Position numbers and translations under genes: made by a program. The notes under the pieces are model-generated. The model was not told the DNA's origin. It did no database searches and saw nothing but the letters and a program-made list of their open reading frames with translations. 64,000 nt of DNA from assembly GCA_913774355.1 (NCBI GenBank), contig CAJYGB010000016.1:186001-250000 (forward strand). Direction: 5' to 3'. This document shows positions 43,112-53,042 of this stretch, in pieces; the first letter of the stretch is position 1; each line of letters starts with the position of its first letter. This stretch comes from an uncultured Chryseobacterium sp. (GTDB taxonomy: Bacteria > Bacteroidota > Bacteroidia > Flavobacteriales > Weeksellaceae).

Positions 43112-43941
43112 TTATTTATTTGATTGTTTCTGTTGGTAGCTCTTTTCATCATATAGGTATATATCCAGAATTCGAGCCACGGAATGAGCATCAGGATCAC
43201 CCAAATCATCAGCAGACTTCCGGCCATGTTTTTAAGTTGTGATTGTAAAGCAATCAGCAGAAGATTCTGTATCTTTTCAGTAATGGATTTTTCAATATCG
43301 TCCGGATTAAGGACCAACAATTGTTTTGTTATTTTATCGAATTCACGGTAGGAGAGATCCCCGGTAACTTCAACATCCGGTATGGAATTCAGAATGCCAT
43401 ATATAATTACGGTATTGATCCGGTCACCATATCGGTTCATCAGCCAGGAAGCCATCCTGTTTTTAGGCTGATTGATCATTCCGTATTTTGTATCGTAGGC
43501 TCTTACAAGATCCGTTATCTTTATTTTTGCCTTTTCGTTATTCCGGTTTATTTCTGATACGACCGTTCTTAATCCTCGGATAAATTCAGCTTTTGCATTC
43601 TGATCTTTGAAAACAGAGCCGACACCTGAAGAATAAATCTGTGAAGAGATGGAAAAGCTGTCTTTTTTTATGGTTTCATAAGAACCCCAAAACAGGCCCA
43701 GCTGTAATGAGACAATGCTGTTTATGATAAAAATAGCCGGGATATACAGCTTTACCAGCCAGTTGTAATATTTCGGTATCCTGGAAAATGCCTTACATTT
43801 CTTCATGACCAGGATTAATACCAGACTGATAAGCAGACCTGCTATAAAGCAAACCATACAATATAAAAGGATAGTAAGCGGATAATTTTTAATAATATAC
43901 AAGACTGCCGAGCAGATGCTGTTCCAATCTAAATTTTGCAT
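43108..43941 (-). CDS. Uncharacterised inner membrane protein
   Basis: 277 residues from ATG 43941 (MQNLDWNSICS), 3 nt after the upstream stop. Predicted membrane spans: about 19-45 (TILLYCMVCFIAGLLISLVLILVM), 63-87, and 240-262 (SLLMIWVILMLIPWLEFWIY). A soluble loop of about 150 residues lies between the second and the third. No family recognised. Confidence 0.65.
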   Translation of the reverse strand: MQNLDWNSICSAVLYIIKNYPLTILLYCMVCFIAGLLISLVLILVMKKCKAFSRIPKYYNWLVKLYIPAIFIINSIVSLQLGLFWGSYETIKKDSFSISSQIYSSGVGSVFKDQNAKAEFIRGLRTVVSEINRNNEKAKIKITDLVRAYDTKYGMINQPKNRMASWLMNRYGDRINTVIIYGILNSIPDVEVTGDLSYREFDKITKQLLVLNPDDIEKSITEKIQNLLLIALQSQLKNMAGSLLMIWVILMLIPWLEFWIYTYMMKRATNRNNQINK

Positions 43942-43943
43942 AA

Positions 43944-44315
43944 TCAATTGGCATCAAATGCTTCAAAAGCATCGGTTATATGTTCGATGGTGAGATTCTT
44001 TTTATGGTCGGCAAGCACTGAAATGATATCAAAACGTACTTCCTGGTCTTTGTTGAATTCTTCCATAAAATGATTGGCCGCGGAAACCAGCAGCTTTATT
44101 TTTGTTTTGGTCACCGCTTCCTGAGGCAGCATAAAAATATCGGTAGAACGGGCTTTTACTTCGACAATAATAATCAGGTTGTCTTTTTCCGCAATAATAT
44201 CGATTTCCGCTTTCTGAAACCGGAAGTTCCGGATCAGAATGATATATCCATTTTTCTGTAAATGGGTAACCGCCAGGTCTTCTGCCGTCTTACCGAAATC
44301 GTTGTGGTCTGCCAT
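43944..44315 (-). CDS. YraN/UPF0102 family endonuclease-like protein
   Basis: 123 residues from ATG 44315, overlapping the DoxX stop as TAATG. DFGKTAEDLAVTHLQKNGYIIL then FRFQKAEIDIIAEKDNLIIIVEVKARS shows the restriction-endonuclease-like E-x(n)-D-x(n)-E-x-K core. Function in cells uncertain (DNA/RNA repair proposed). Confidence 0.9.
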   Translation of the reverse strand: MADHNDFGKTAEDLAVTHLQKNGYIILIRNFRFQKAEIDIIAEKDNLIIIVEVKARSTDIFMLPQEAVTKTKIKLLVSAANHFMEEFNKDQEVRFDIISVLADHKKNLTIEHITDAFEAFDAN

Positions 44316-44665
44316 TATTTCCTGAATTGATAAGCCCACCAGATTAATACGACCTGCAAAGGAAGCCTTGCTACTGTAAGCCAGAAATATTTATGATGAA
44401 CTTCATAAAACTTTCTTGCCATTTCAATATTAGCGGGAAATACGGCAATAAAAAGAAAAATACTGAGATAAGCACCTGCTTTTTGAGTCTGAGGAAAAAT
44501 AAGAAGAAGGCCGCAGAGTACTTCTGCTATGCCGCTTATATAAACCATCTGCAAATGAAAAGGAATATAAGAAGGCATGATTTTAATGAAAATATTAGGC
44601 TTTACAAAGTGTAAAATCCCTGCAGAAATCAATAAAAAAGAAAGGATAAATTTTGAATATGCCAT
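44315..44665 (-). CDS. DoxX-like small membrane protein
   Basis: 116 residues with four predicted membrane helices and the DoxX pattern (SAGILHFVKPNIFIKIMPSYIP, GIAEVLCGLLLIFPQTQKAGAYLSI). Redox role proposed for the family. Translationally coupled to yraN downstream and 2 nt after the LD-carboxypeptidase stop. Confidence 0.85.
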   Translation of the reverse strand: MAYSKFILSFLLISAGILHFVKPNIFIKIMPSYIPFHLQMVYISGIAEVLCGLLLIFPQTQKAGAYLSIFLFIAVFPANIEMARKFYEVHHKYFWLTVARLPLQVVLIWWAYQFRK

Positions 44666-44667
44666 CT

Positions 44668-45603
44668 TTATTTTCTATAACTAATGGATACCGTTTTGTC
44701 TATTTTCATATGTATTTCTCCTCCTATGATCAATGGCCGGTTGTCTTTGATATGTCCGTTTGGAAAACCGAAAATTACAGGGAAATCATACTTTGATACC
44801 CGTTCGGAAATCAATTGGTAAGCAAATTCGTCAAAGCTTTCTTCATATTGCTTATTTTCTTTTTCATCGCCCATATTGGTCATTCCACCGATAATCAGTC
44901 CTGATATTTTACGGAAAACACCGGCCATTTCCAGACTCATGATCATCCGGTCGAGTGCATAGAAGTTCTCTCCGATATCCTCAATGAAAAGAATTTTATC
45001 CTTGAAGTCAAATGCATATTTCGTACCCAGAAGCGCATAAATAAGGGCTAAATTGCCTCCGATGAGCATTCCTTCAGTTGAACCCGGTTTATTATATTGA
45101 TGCGGTTTTAGGATGTATTTTGGATGCTTATTTTTTAAAATATCAAAGATCAGATCGTAGCTTTCTTCCGTTACGCCGAAACCTGAGGTTTTTATGGTCT
45201 GGCCATGGACGGAAGCAAATCCTTTTTTAAAAAGATAACTCTGGATCACCGTATTGTCGGAATAACCGATATACCATTTGGGATTTTTAGTAAAACTTTT
45301 AAGATCAAGCCCTTCAATAAGATGCTGGCATCCGTATCCGCCACGGGAAGCCCAAACGGCCGAAATTTCAGGGTCATTCAGTGCCCGGTTCATGTCTTTT
45401 AATCTTTCCTGTTCGGTTCCTGCATAATTGTAGCCGTTTGAAAACTTAGTATACAGGTGTTCGCCTAGAACAGGTTCATAACCTCTAGTTCGGATCATTT
45501 CAATCCCTTTTTCCAATTGGGCAGGCTCTACAGAACCTGCAGGTGAAATGACGGCTATTTTATCGCCTTTTTTTAGTGCTTTGGGAAAGATTATATCTGT
45601 CAT
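44668..45603 (-). CDS. LD-carboxypeptidase (S66 family)
   Basis: 311 residues. FPKALKKGDKIAVISPAGSV, SRGGYGCQHL, GYSDNTVI (nucleophile Ser), and the C-terminal His in FPNGHIKDNRP with Glu in LFIEDIGENFYALDRM make the Ser-His-Glu triad. It releases the terminal D-Ala from tetrapeptides in murein recycling; no signal peptide, so cytoplasmic. Overlaps the LysE gene stop by 4 nt. Confidence 0.93.
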   Translation of the reverse strand: MTDIIFPKALKKGDKIAVISPAGSVEPAQLEKGIEMIRTRGYEPVLGEHLYTKFSNGYNYAGTEQERLKDMNRALNDPEISAVWASRGGYGCQHLIEGLDLKSFTKNPKWYIGYSDNTVIQSYLFKKGFASVHGQTIKTSGFGVTEESYDLIFDILKNKHPKYILKPHQYNKPGSTEGMLIGGNLALIYALLGTKYAFDFKDKILFIEDIGENFYALDRMIMSLEMAGVFRKISGLIIGGMTNMGDEKENKQYEESFDEFAYQLISERVSKYDFPVIFGFPNGHIKDNRPLIIGGEIHMKIDKTVSISYRK

Positions 45604-46286
45604 CTGCTTTTTTGGTATTTAACTTCGGTTTTCTCAGCTTCTTCCAGTCGTTTGTCGAACTGATTGAATTTCTTAAAGCTCTGCAAAAAGATGAAAAAAC
45701 TGAATACAATCAGAATCCCGCCGACGATCCTTCTGATTTTATTGGCTAAACGCTGCGTTAACCTGTCATGAAACTGCTTGGCCAGGAATATTTTAACCAG
45801 ATCGATAAAAAGGTATGTGCCGATAACGATCCCGATATATAAAATAAAATTGCCGGTATCCGGATACTGATTCCTTACGGAAATCACCGTTACCAGCCAG
45901 AAAAGAATGACGCCGACATTCAGAAGATTAAAGAAAAATCCGTTGATAAAGGTCTTGAAATAATTCTGGTTCATGAATTTTTCCTCACCGGGAATATGCA
46001 TCTTGGTCTTTGTAACCATCATCACGATTCCGTACACAAGAATGAGAATGGCAGTAATCCGGTAAAAACCGGGATGTTTATCAATGAGCGTTACAATGTC
46101 CGCACTTGCATAATAGGCTGCCAAAATGCAAAGCAGGTCCGCAGAAATTACGCCAAGGTCCAATGCCAATGCATGTTTCGGGCCTCTGGAAAAGCTGGTT
46201 TCTATCAGAAGGAAAAAGATAGGTCCTATAAAAACAAGACTCAGCATGAATCCTAATACGATGGCAGACAATATAAGTTCAAACAT
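45600..46286 (-). CDS. LysE-family transporter
   Basis: 228 residues, six predicted membrane helices. FVFIGPIFFLLIETSFSRGPKHALALDLGV matches the LysE/RhtB opening. Likely exports amino acids or related compounds. First gene of the six-gene operon running to the SDR at 42362. Confidence 0.88.
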   Translation of the reverse strand: MFELILSAIVLGFMLSLVFIGPIFFLLIETSFSRGPKHALALDLGVISADLLCILAAYYASADIVTLIDKHPGFYRITAILILVYGIVMMVTKTKMHIPGEEKFMNQNYFKTFINGFFFNLLNVGVILFWLVTVISVRNQYPDTGNFILYIGIVIGTYLFIDLVKIFLAKQFHDRLTQRLANKIRRIVGGILIVFSFFIFLQSFKKFNQFDKRLEEAEKTEVKYQKSR

Positions 46287-46667
46287 TCAGTGGTGTTTTC
46301 GATGAATAAAATTCATGTATTTATACAAATTTAAACTTTATGTTTTAAAAAGCAAACAGGAAAATGAATTTGGTTCGCCGGAAACGAAACTCATTTTACT
46401 TAGAGATGAACTCGCAGTAGAATCCGGATTAACTGGCTGGAAAAGGGAAGCTGGATGCTGGAAGTATCCCTTTTGAAAATAGATCCGGAAGTCTTGATGG
46501 TCAGACCAAATCTTCTGTCATTCTACTAAATTGAATCCATTTAGAATACTGAATGAATAGCCTTTATTTTATTCTTAAATTAATTAAATAACTGAACACA
46601 AGCTAAATATGATTAAATTGCTGTTAATTTAAATTTATAATTTTTAAATTTCATTTACTGAAATAAA
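46287..46667. repeat. Intergenic region with a dispersed repeat
   Basis: Holds the second copy (46444-46465) of the 22-bp element found at 15585-15606 and a related GGAAGTCTTGATG stretch at 46487-46499. No gene is seen. Confidence 0.55.
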
Positions 46668-46693
46668 AAAAACCGCAATGGCTTGCGGTTTTT
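46668..46693 (-). terminator. rnr terminator
   Basis: 11-bp stem AAAAACCGCAA/TTGCGGTTTTT with TGGC loop, 20 nt after the rnr stop on the minus strand. Confidence 0.88.
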
Positions 46694-46712
46694 GTACTTT
46701 TACATGATTGGT

Positions 46713-48866
46713 TTAGTCTACAATCTTAAAATCCAGCTGTTTGGCGATCAGATTGGCTTTCACTACCTTGATCTGAACATTGTCTCCCAGCTGATATCTT
46801 TTGCCGTGTCTGGATCCGTATACGGCATGCGTTTTTGCATCATAAGTATAAGAATCATCCATTAAGTCCCTCAATTTAATAAGACCTTCAGCACCGTTCT
46901 CCGGAATTTCCACCCAGAATCCAAATTCCGCTACTCCGGAAATAACCCCGTTGAAAGTTTCTCCAAGGTGTTTTTCCATGAATTTCACCTGCATGTATTT
47001 GATGGAATCCCTTTCCGCGTCAGCAGCCAGCCTTTCCATAGAACTGCAGTGTTTCGCTTTGTCTTCAAGTTCCGCTTTGTTCGGGGATTTTCCGCCGTCC
47101 AGGTAATGTTGCAGCAAGCGGTGGGCAATCAAATCGGGATAACGCCGGATCGGGGAAGTGAAGTGGCTGTAATAATCGAAACCGAGACCGTAGTGGCCGA
47201 TCGGCTCCGTAGAATATACTGCCTTGCTCATACTTCGCATAGCCAGCGTTTCAATCATGTTTTCTTCCCCTTTACCTTTGACGTCATGCAGAAGTTTATT
47301 TAAAGATTCCGCTACCTTTTTGGTGTTGGCCAGATCCATTTTATATCCGAAGGTGGAAACAAAATCCCTCAGCGATTCCAGCTTGGCCGGATCCGGATCG
47401 TCGTGAACCCTATAGATAAAGGTATTTTGGGTAATTTCGCCTCTTTTATTCAGTGAAACGAATTCAGATACTTTTTTATTCGCCAGCAACATGAATTCTT
47501 CGATCAGATGATTGGAATCTTTGCTGATCTTGAAATAAACGCCGATCGGCTCGTTGTTCTCATCCAGGTTAAAGCGGACTTCACTTCTGTCAAAGGTAAT
47601 GGCTCCGTCTTTTATCCTTTTCTGACGCATAATCTTTGCCAGTCCGTCAAGAACAAGGATTTCTTCCTTGAAATCACCGTCTTTTCCTTCGATTCTTTCC
47701 TGGGCTTCCTCATAGGTAAACCTTCTGTCGGAATGGATCACCGTTCTTCCGAACCATTGCTTTTTAATTTCGGCTTTCTCATTCAGTTCAAAAACGGCAG
47801 AGAAGGTAAATTTATCTTCATGCGGACGAAGCGAACATACGTCATTACTCAGCACTTCGGGCAGCATCGGCACCACACGGTCTACCAGATAGACCGAAGT
47901 TGCTCTCTGGTAAGCTTCATCATCCAGCATCGTTCCCGGAACTACATAATGGGAAACGTCCGCAATGTGTACACCAACTTCCCAGTTTCCGTTTTCCAGT
48001 TTTCGGACGGACAGGGCATCATCGAAATCCTTAGCATCTTTCGGGTCGATGGTAAAAGTAGTAATACCCCGCATATCCCAGCGTTTGGCCACTTCTTCAT
48101 CGTTGATGCTTCGGTCGATCTTATCGGCATCCCTTTCCACTTCTTCAGGAAATTCGTACGGCAATCCGTATTCTGCAAGGATCGAGTGAATTTCCGTTTC
48201 ATGCTCTCCCGGAGCTCCTAGAACCTGTATAATTTCTCCCTGAGGATTTTTATCTCCCGGTCTCCATTCGGTCATCTTCACGATTACTTTATCCCCGTCC
48301 TGAGCCCCTCCGAAATTTCCTTTCGGAATAAAAATATCAGTATTGATAGTCTTTTTATCACAAACCACAAATCCGAAATCTTTATGAGGAACTAATTGTA
48401 AAGTTCCTACGAATTCCGTCCGTGTTCTTTCCAGAACTTCCAATACGGAGCCTTCGAGTTTCTTTCCTTTGTAGGTATAGGTTACAATCAAAACCTTATC
48501 ACCCTGCAAAGCATCTTTAACATTTTTGGAATGGATAAAAATATCACCATCCACGCCCTGTACAGTTACATAGGCATTTCCGGACTGGTTGAAATCGATG
48601 GTTCCGGTTAATGTTCCTTGAATATCAAGGTTGATGATATATTTTCCCTTTTCACTTTCCTTGATTCTTCCGTCTGCCTGCAACTTGTGCAGGGACTGGA
48701 TTACCAGTTCGCGCTGTCTCGGGTTCTTATAATCTATTCCGTCTGCAATCTGCTTGTAATTGTAGACTTTGGTGGAATTTCCATTCATAAATCTCAGGAT
48801 CAGCTTGCCGATCTCTCTTAATTTATGGTCGTTTTTCTGACTTATATATTTTTTCTTTTTTGCCAT
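46713..48866 (-). CDS. rnr: Ribonuclease R
   Basis: 717 residues. Cold-shock-like domains at about 60-225, the RNB catalytic domain with DPKDAKDFDDALSV (metal Asp residues) and HYGLGFDYYSHFTSPIRRYPDL, then an S1 domain (GVISGVAEFGFWVEI). It degrades structured RNA 3' to 5'. Slightly shorter than the E. coli enzyme in the C-terminal basic tail, which is missing. Confidence 0.97.
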   Translation of the reverse strand: MAKKKKYISQKNDHKLREIGKLILRFMNGNSTKVYNYKQIADGIDYKNPRQRELVIQSLHKLQADGRIKESEKGKYIINLDIQGTLTGTIDFNQSGNAYVTVQGVDGDIFIHSKNVKDALQGDKVLIVTYTYKGKKLEGSVLEVLERTRTEFVGTLQLVPHKDFGFVVCDKKTINTDIFIPKGNFGGAQDGDKVIVKMTEWRPGDKNPQGEIIQVLGAPGEHETEIHSILAEYGLPYEFPEEVERDADKIDRSINDEEVAKRWDMRGITTFTIDPKDAKDFDDALSVRKLENGNWEVGVHIADVSHYVVPGTMLDDEAYQRATSVYLVDRVVPMLPEVLSNDVCSLRPHEDKFTFSAVFELNEKAEIKKQWFGRTVIHSDRRFTYEEAQERIEGKDGDFKEEILVLDGLAKIMRQKRIKDGAITFDRSEVRFNLDENNEPIGVYFKISKDSNHLIEEFMLLANKKVSEFVSLNKRGEITQNTFIYRVHDDPDPAKLESLRDFVSTFGYKMDLANTKKVAESLNKLLHDVKGKGEENMIETLAMRSMSKAVYSTEPIGHYGLGFDYYSHFTSPIRRYPDLIAHRLLQHYLDGGKSPNKAELEDKAKHCSSMERLAADAERDSIKYMQVKFMEKHLGETFNGVISGVAEFGFWVEIPENGAEGLIKLRDLMDDSYTYDAKTHAVYGSRHGKRYQLGDNVQIKVVKANLIAKQLDFKIVD

Positions 48867-49299
48867 TTTAATTTATTTAATTAATCTTTTCACATTCCAG
48901 ATTTGATTTTTTATCAATTAAAGTAATCTGCTGCTTCAGCTCTTTTATCTGAATGTGATTTATTATTCTATCTCTATATTTCCTGGAAAATCTATCAATC
49001 CCGGATTCTTTCTGTTATAAGATTTTGTCTTATCCCGCACAGAGAAACAGTTTCAAACAAAATCGTGATTACCAGCTTTGTTTTAACTGTATCTACCGAT
49101 TGCAGAATGACGACATCAATTTTCCTTCCAAATTTACTATAACGGAATTTTTAGGTTTGTATAAAAGTAATACAAATATGGAGAAGAATGGATAAAACCT
49201 TTGATGGAAATGTAACTTTACCATTTCACCAGGTTTGAATGGAAATAACAGGTGGTAAACCTGTCGGACGCTGCAAATATACAAAATAAAAAATTAAAT
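48867..49299. other. 430-bp intergenic region, nothing recognised
   Basis: AT-rich with no convincing frame or hairpin; upstream of rnr and downstream of rpiB. No RNA family was recognised by eye. Confidence 0.4.
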
Positions 49300-49327
49300 A
49301 AGGCTTGCAATATGATTTACAAGCCTT
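49300..49327 (-). terminator. rpiB terminator
   Basis: 8-bp stem AAGGCTTG/CAAGCCTT with 12-nt loop, ATTT-rich tail on the minus strand, 6 nt after the rpiB stop. Confidence 0.75.
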
Positions 49328-49333
49328 TATATT

Positions 49334-49768
49334 CTAGCAGAATGCAATTTTATCAACCCTGTTCTGGTGTCTTCCGCCTTCAAAATCCGTGGAAAGGAAT
49401 TTATCGGCTATCTCCATTGCCAGTTCCTTTGAAATAAAGCGTGCAGGAATGGAAATCATGTTGGCATCATTATGCTGTCTGGCCAGTGCTGCAATCTCCG
49501 GCATCCAGCAAAGCGCGCAGCGGATCTTCTGATGTTTGTTGGCCGTGATCTGCACCCCGTTTCCGCTTCCGCAGATCAGGATTCCCAGTTCATTTTCTCC
49601 GCTCTCCACGGATGTTGCCGCAGGATGAACAAAGTCCGGATAATCCACACTGTCTGTGGAAAACGTTCCAAAATCCTGAATATCAAACTTTTCTGAAAGA
49701 TAGTTCTTCACAATCTCTTTATATTCATAGCCTGCATGGTCTGCAGCAATTGCTATTTTCCTTTTCAT
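49334..49768 (-). CDS. rpiB: Ribose-5-phosphate isomerase B
   Basis: 144 residues from ATG 49768 (MKRKIAIAADHAGYEYK); the frame upstream is not conserved. RpiB marks: AADHAG, VDYPDFVHP, ILICGSGNG (active-site Cys and phosphate loop) and NDANMISIPARF. Interconverts ribose-5-P and ribulose-5-P; allose-6-P isomerase is an alternative. Single gene next to the candidate origin. Confidence 0.94.
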   Translation of the reverse strand: MKRKIAIAADHAGYEYKEIVKNYLSEKFDIQDFGTFSTDSVDYPDFVHPAATSVESGENELGILICGSGNGVQITANKHQKIRCALCWMPEIAALARQHNDANMISIPARFISKELAMEIADKFLSTDFEGGRHQNRVDKIAFC

Positions 49769-50290
49769 AATTTTTGTATTAAGCCTTTTTTTAGATTTAT
49801 TCACACAAATTTAAGTATAATGTGGATAAGTCTTAAATTTTTGGGAATTAAATGTGAAATGGCTTGTGAGTAAATGTTGAAAAAAGAGGGAAAGTAAATC
49901 TTTCGTAACATTGAAAAATTTTGTAATGAAGATTGGCAGGAGAATATCCTATATATTTTTTCACAAAGTTTTCTGGAGAAACTCCCATGGTTTTCCATAC
50001 TCACTTTATTCATATTCAGTTTTTGGGAAAATTACTCACAATTATGGATAACTATTATAAAATACATGTTTACAATACTTTACAATGTAGATAAAATGTG
50101 AATTAAGGTCTTATTCAATATCAAAAAGTATTGAAGCAGAATTTATCCCCGAAACTCACAACACTTAACAACAGTACCCATTTATTTTTTTTAAGAGAAA
50201 AGAAAATATGTTGATTGATGAATGTTGAGGCTGCGGGAAACTTTTTTAAAACTTTTCAAAAGCTGCCTCGTCCTGAAAATTTTAAAATCT
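49769..50290. other. Candidate chromosomal replication origin region
   Basis: About 640 bp lie between divergent rpiB and pgk. A perfect DnaA box (TGTGGATAA, 49821-49829) and two with one mismatch (TATGGATAA, 50043-50051; TGTAGATAA, 50086-50094) occur within 275 bp of very AT-rich DNA. Two perfect parS sites lie 3 and 5 kb away and mnmG (gidA), a frequent origin neighbour, is near. dnaA itself is not in the window. GC skew was not computed. Confidence 0.4.
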
Positions 50291-50298
50291 TACATTTG
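50291..50298 (+). promoter_or_regulatory. -7 box of the pgk promoter
   Basis: TACATTTG, a perfect TAnnTTTG; no clear -33 TTTG. Leader of about 105 nt before the pgk ATG. Confidence 0.5.
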
Positions 50299-50408
50299 TG
50301 AAACGAAAATCGAAAAAGAGCATGAAACCGAACTGCCCGGAAAATTTTAACGAAAGCCATTTCCTGAAGCCGGTTCTGCTTTGCCCCGAAAAAATATAAA
50401 ATGTACAT

Positions 50409-51599
50409 ATGAAAACAATCAATGATTTCAATTTCAATGGAAAGAAAGCTCTGGTAAGAGTGGATTTCAATGTCCCGCAGGACGATCAGCTCAAGGTAAC
50501 CGATAACACGAGAATTACAGCAGTAAAACCTACGGTCGATAAAATCCTGAACGACGGCGGTTCCGTCATCCTAATGGCCCACCTGGGAAGACCGAAAGGA
50601 GAGGCTACTGATAAGTTTTCCTTAAAGCATATCGTTGATGAAGTTTCCGATGTATTGGGTAAGGAAGTTCAGTTTGTGGAAGAATGTGTAGGGGAGAAGG
50701 CTGAAAAAGCTGCTGCAGACCTTCAGCCGGGCGAGATTCTGCTGTTGGAAAACCTGCGTTTCCACAATGAAGAAGAAAAAGGAGACGAAGCGTTTGCGGA
50801 AAAGCTTTCCAAACTGGCGGATGCCTACGTGAATGATGCTTTCGGTACGGCACACAGAGCACACGCTTCCACTGCTGTTATTGCTAAATTCTTTCCATCA
50901 ACTAAATTCTTCGGTTTATTGATGGCTGATGAACTTCAGGCGATCGATAAAGTATTGAAGAGCGGTGAGAAGCCTGTTACAGCCATTCTGGGAGGATCTA
51001 AAGTTTCAACTAAAATTACCATTATAGAAAATATACTTCCGGCAGTTGATAATCTGATCATCGGAGGCGGAATGGCCTTTACTTTCATCAAAGCATTGGG
51101 TGGAAAAATCGGGACTTCACTGGTGGAAGAAGATAAACTTCCTTTGGCCCTTGAGATCCTTGGAAAAGCAAAAGAGCACAACGTAAAAGTATATCTTCCT
51201 TCCGATACGATCATTGCTGAAAGTTTCAGCAACGATGCGGAAAGAAAAGAATCCGACATTTATGATATTCCAGAAGGATGGATGGGATTAGATGCCGGTC
51301 CGAAATCGAGAGACCAGTTCAATGATGTTTTGCTGAATTCGAGAACGATTCTCTGGAACGGCCCAATCGGTGTTTTTGAAATGTCAAACTTTGCGGCGGG
51401 CACAGTTGCTTTGGGAGACAGCATAGCTGAAGCTACAAAACTCGGAGCTTTCTCATTAGTGGGAGGAGGAGACAGTGTGGCTTTCGTAAAACAGTTCGGT
51501 TATGCCGATAAGGTAAGTTATGTTTCTACCGGTGGGGGAGCGATGCTGGAAAGTCTGGAAGGTTTGGAACTTCCGGGAGTTGCTGCGATCAATAATTAA
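50409..51599 (+). CDS. pgk: Phosphoglycerate kinase
   Basis: 396 residues, full length. [11 protein letters not shown] (substrate Asp/Asn), [34 protein letters not shown] and the C-terminal nucleotide loop [13 protein letters not shown] with STGGGAMLE. It makes ATP from 1,3-bisphosphoglycerate in glycolysis. Single gene with own -7 box and terminator. Confidence 0.98.
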   Translation: MKTINDFNFNGKKALVRVDFNVPQDDQLKVTDNTRITAVKPTVDKILNDGGSVILMAHLGRPKGEATDKFSLKHIVDEVSDVLGKEVQFVEECVGEKAEKAAADLQPGEILLLENLRFHNEEEKGDEAFAEKLSKLADAYVNDAFGTAHRAHASTAVIAKFFPSTKFFGLLMADELQAIDKVLKSGEKPVTAILGGSKVSTKITIIENILPAVDNLIIGGGMAFTFIKALGGKIGTSLVEEDKLPLALEILGKAKEHNVKVYLPSDTIIAESFSNDAERKESDIYDIPEGWMGLDAGPKSRDQFNDVLLNSRTILWNGPIGVFEMSNFAAGTVALGDSIAEATKLGAFSLVGGGDSVAFVKQFGYADKVSYVSTGGGAMLESLEGLELPGVAAINN

Positions 51600-51616
51600 G
51601 AAATTTAAATTTTATA

Positions 51617-51652
51617 AAAAAAGTCTGTTGAAATTTTTCAGCGGACTTTTTT
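51617..51652 (+). terminator. pgk terminator
   Basis: 14-pair stem (AAAGTCTGTTGAAA with TTTCAGCGGACTTT, two G-T pairs) ending in TTTTTT, 18 nt past the stop. Confidence 0.85.
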
Positions 51653-52016
51653 ATTTTTTAAACCTGGTTTGCTGATGTCTCACCCTGCATTTGAAATATT
51701 TTAAAAAATTAATTTTAAATCCTGGCGACGACGTTTTGGAAGACTTCTTAATCGATATGATTTTTTTGCTTGATCTCTTAACAATTTGAAATTTCAGATA
51801 TTTGTTCCCATTGCCGGAATTTCCAAAATTTTTACGATTATGATATTTCGTGAATATTAATTGATTATAACGATTATCCAGAATTTGACTTCTTTTATTT
51901 GAGTTACTAACTTGTTACTAACAATATTGAACTAAAAACAATGAAATTTAAAGCAAATGGATTTTTTATAAAAATTTTCTGATTGGTGAGGAGAGTAGGG
52001 GAGAGGGAGTAAAATG
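51653..52016. other. Intergenic AT-rich region, no gene seen
   Basis: Between converging pgk and the methyltransferase gene. Contains one DnaA-like TTATCCAGA near 51875. Nothing else recognised. Confidence 0.4.
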
Positions 52017-52046
52017 AAAAAGTCCGATGAGAATCCCGGACTTTTT
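52017..52046 (-). terminator. Methyltransferase gene terminator
   Basis: AAAAGTCCG/CGGACTTTT stem with 10-nt loop, T-run on both sides, 60 nt past the stop of the minus-strand gene. Confidence 0.75.
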
Positions 52047-52105
52047 AAATTTTAAGCTTAAATCGATTAAAATTGACCTTCAGAAATGGCTTAAAAATCG
52101 ATTTT

Positions 52106-52927
52106 CTATTTTTTCTCGATAATGTATATCAAACTTGAAAATTCGTTTGAAAAAAGGGCCTTTACGTTAGAAATCGTTCCATAGACCATTGCTTTTAGCC
52201 AAAAAAGAGGCGATTTTTTATATTTTTCGCTCAACATGGAGATGTAATAAGAATCCAGAACCAACGGTTTGATTTTTCTCAGTTTCCAGTTTGGTTTTTT
52301 GGAAATCAGGTTTTCCATACCGTTCTTGGAAAAATGATAGACGTGTCTCGGAACATCATAAGCAGCCCAGTATTCTTTATAATGTTTCGCATCATAAGAC
52401 GTTGGGTTAGGAACCGCAATAATGAGCAGACCTTTTTCTTTTAATTTCCTGTTAAAAATTTCAAGTATCTCGTCCTGATTTTCGACATGTTCAAAAACAT
52501 GCCAAAGAGTAATTGCATCCAGACTATGATCTTCAATCGGATTAAGATCAGCTAATATTTGTGCTTTTGAAATTTTACTCTGTGCTGCTTTTCTGGCGTC
52601 GGAATCCGGCTCAAATCCGAAAGTTTCAAAATCATTTTCGATATATTTTACAAATTCCCCTGCGCCGCAACCATAATCCAGGACTTTTGATCCTTTGGGA
52701 ATGCGGTCAAGCAGAATGGTTTTCTTGTATTGTAAATTAAAAGACTGTAAAAATTTATAAAGCTTTTCTTTCAGACTTCCTGAATCCTGGTGATGGGAAA
52801 TATAATCTTCACTTTCATAGTATCTGGAAATATTCGATGGGATAGGGGAAGTTTTAAAAACACCTTTTGTTTCCGTTTCTTTAATTTCAAATATTTCCTG
52901 GGAAAGAAAATGATCTTTTATTTTCAT
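52106..52927 (-). CDS. Class I SAM-dependent methyltransferase
   Basis: 273 residues. SAM fold motif I LDYGCGAGEFVKYIE (about 88-102), acidic motif II GFEPD, and ITLWHVFEHVENQDEIL, typical of the UbiE/Coq5-like methyltransferase_23 group. Substrate unknown; the C-terminal hydrophobic stretch (PLFWLKAMVYGTIS) suggests lipid or envelope substrate. Precedes mnmG's parS site. Confidence 0.88.
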   Translation of the reverse strand: MKIKDHFLSQEIFEIKETETKGVFKTSPIPSNISRYYESEDYISHHQDSGSLKEKLYKFLQSFNLQYKKTILLDRIPKGSKVLDYGCGAGEFVKYIENDFETFGFEPDSDARKAAQSKISKAQILADLNPIEDHSLDAITLWHVFEHVENQDEILEIFNRKLKEKGLLIIAVPNPTSYDAKHYKEYWAAYDVPRHVYHFSKNGMENLISKKPNWKLRKIKPLVLDSYYISMLSEKYKKSPLFWLKAMVYGTISNVKALFSNEFSSLIYIIEKK

Positions 52928-53018
52928 TTGATTTGTTTCTTTTATCTTAAAAAAATTAAGATATTCAAAGCCCGATACAAGCTCATAAATACCTTAATTT
53001 TCGTTTATAATTTTTGAA

Positions 53019-53034
53019 TGTTTCACGTGAAACA
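53019..53034. promoter_or_regulatory. parS centromere-like site 1
   Basis: TGTTTCACGTGAAACA, the perfect 16-bp ParB-binding palindrome, in the gap between the methyltransferase gene start and the mnmG stop. Confidence 0.92.
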
Positions 53035-53042
53035 TTTTTCAT

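Noticed and set aside
51870..51890. Single DnaA-like TTATCCAGA in the pgk-methyltransferase gap as an origin
   Set aside because: Only one imperfect box; the rpiB-pgk gap has three.
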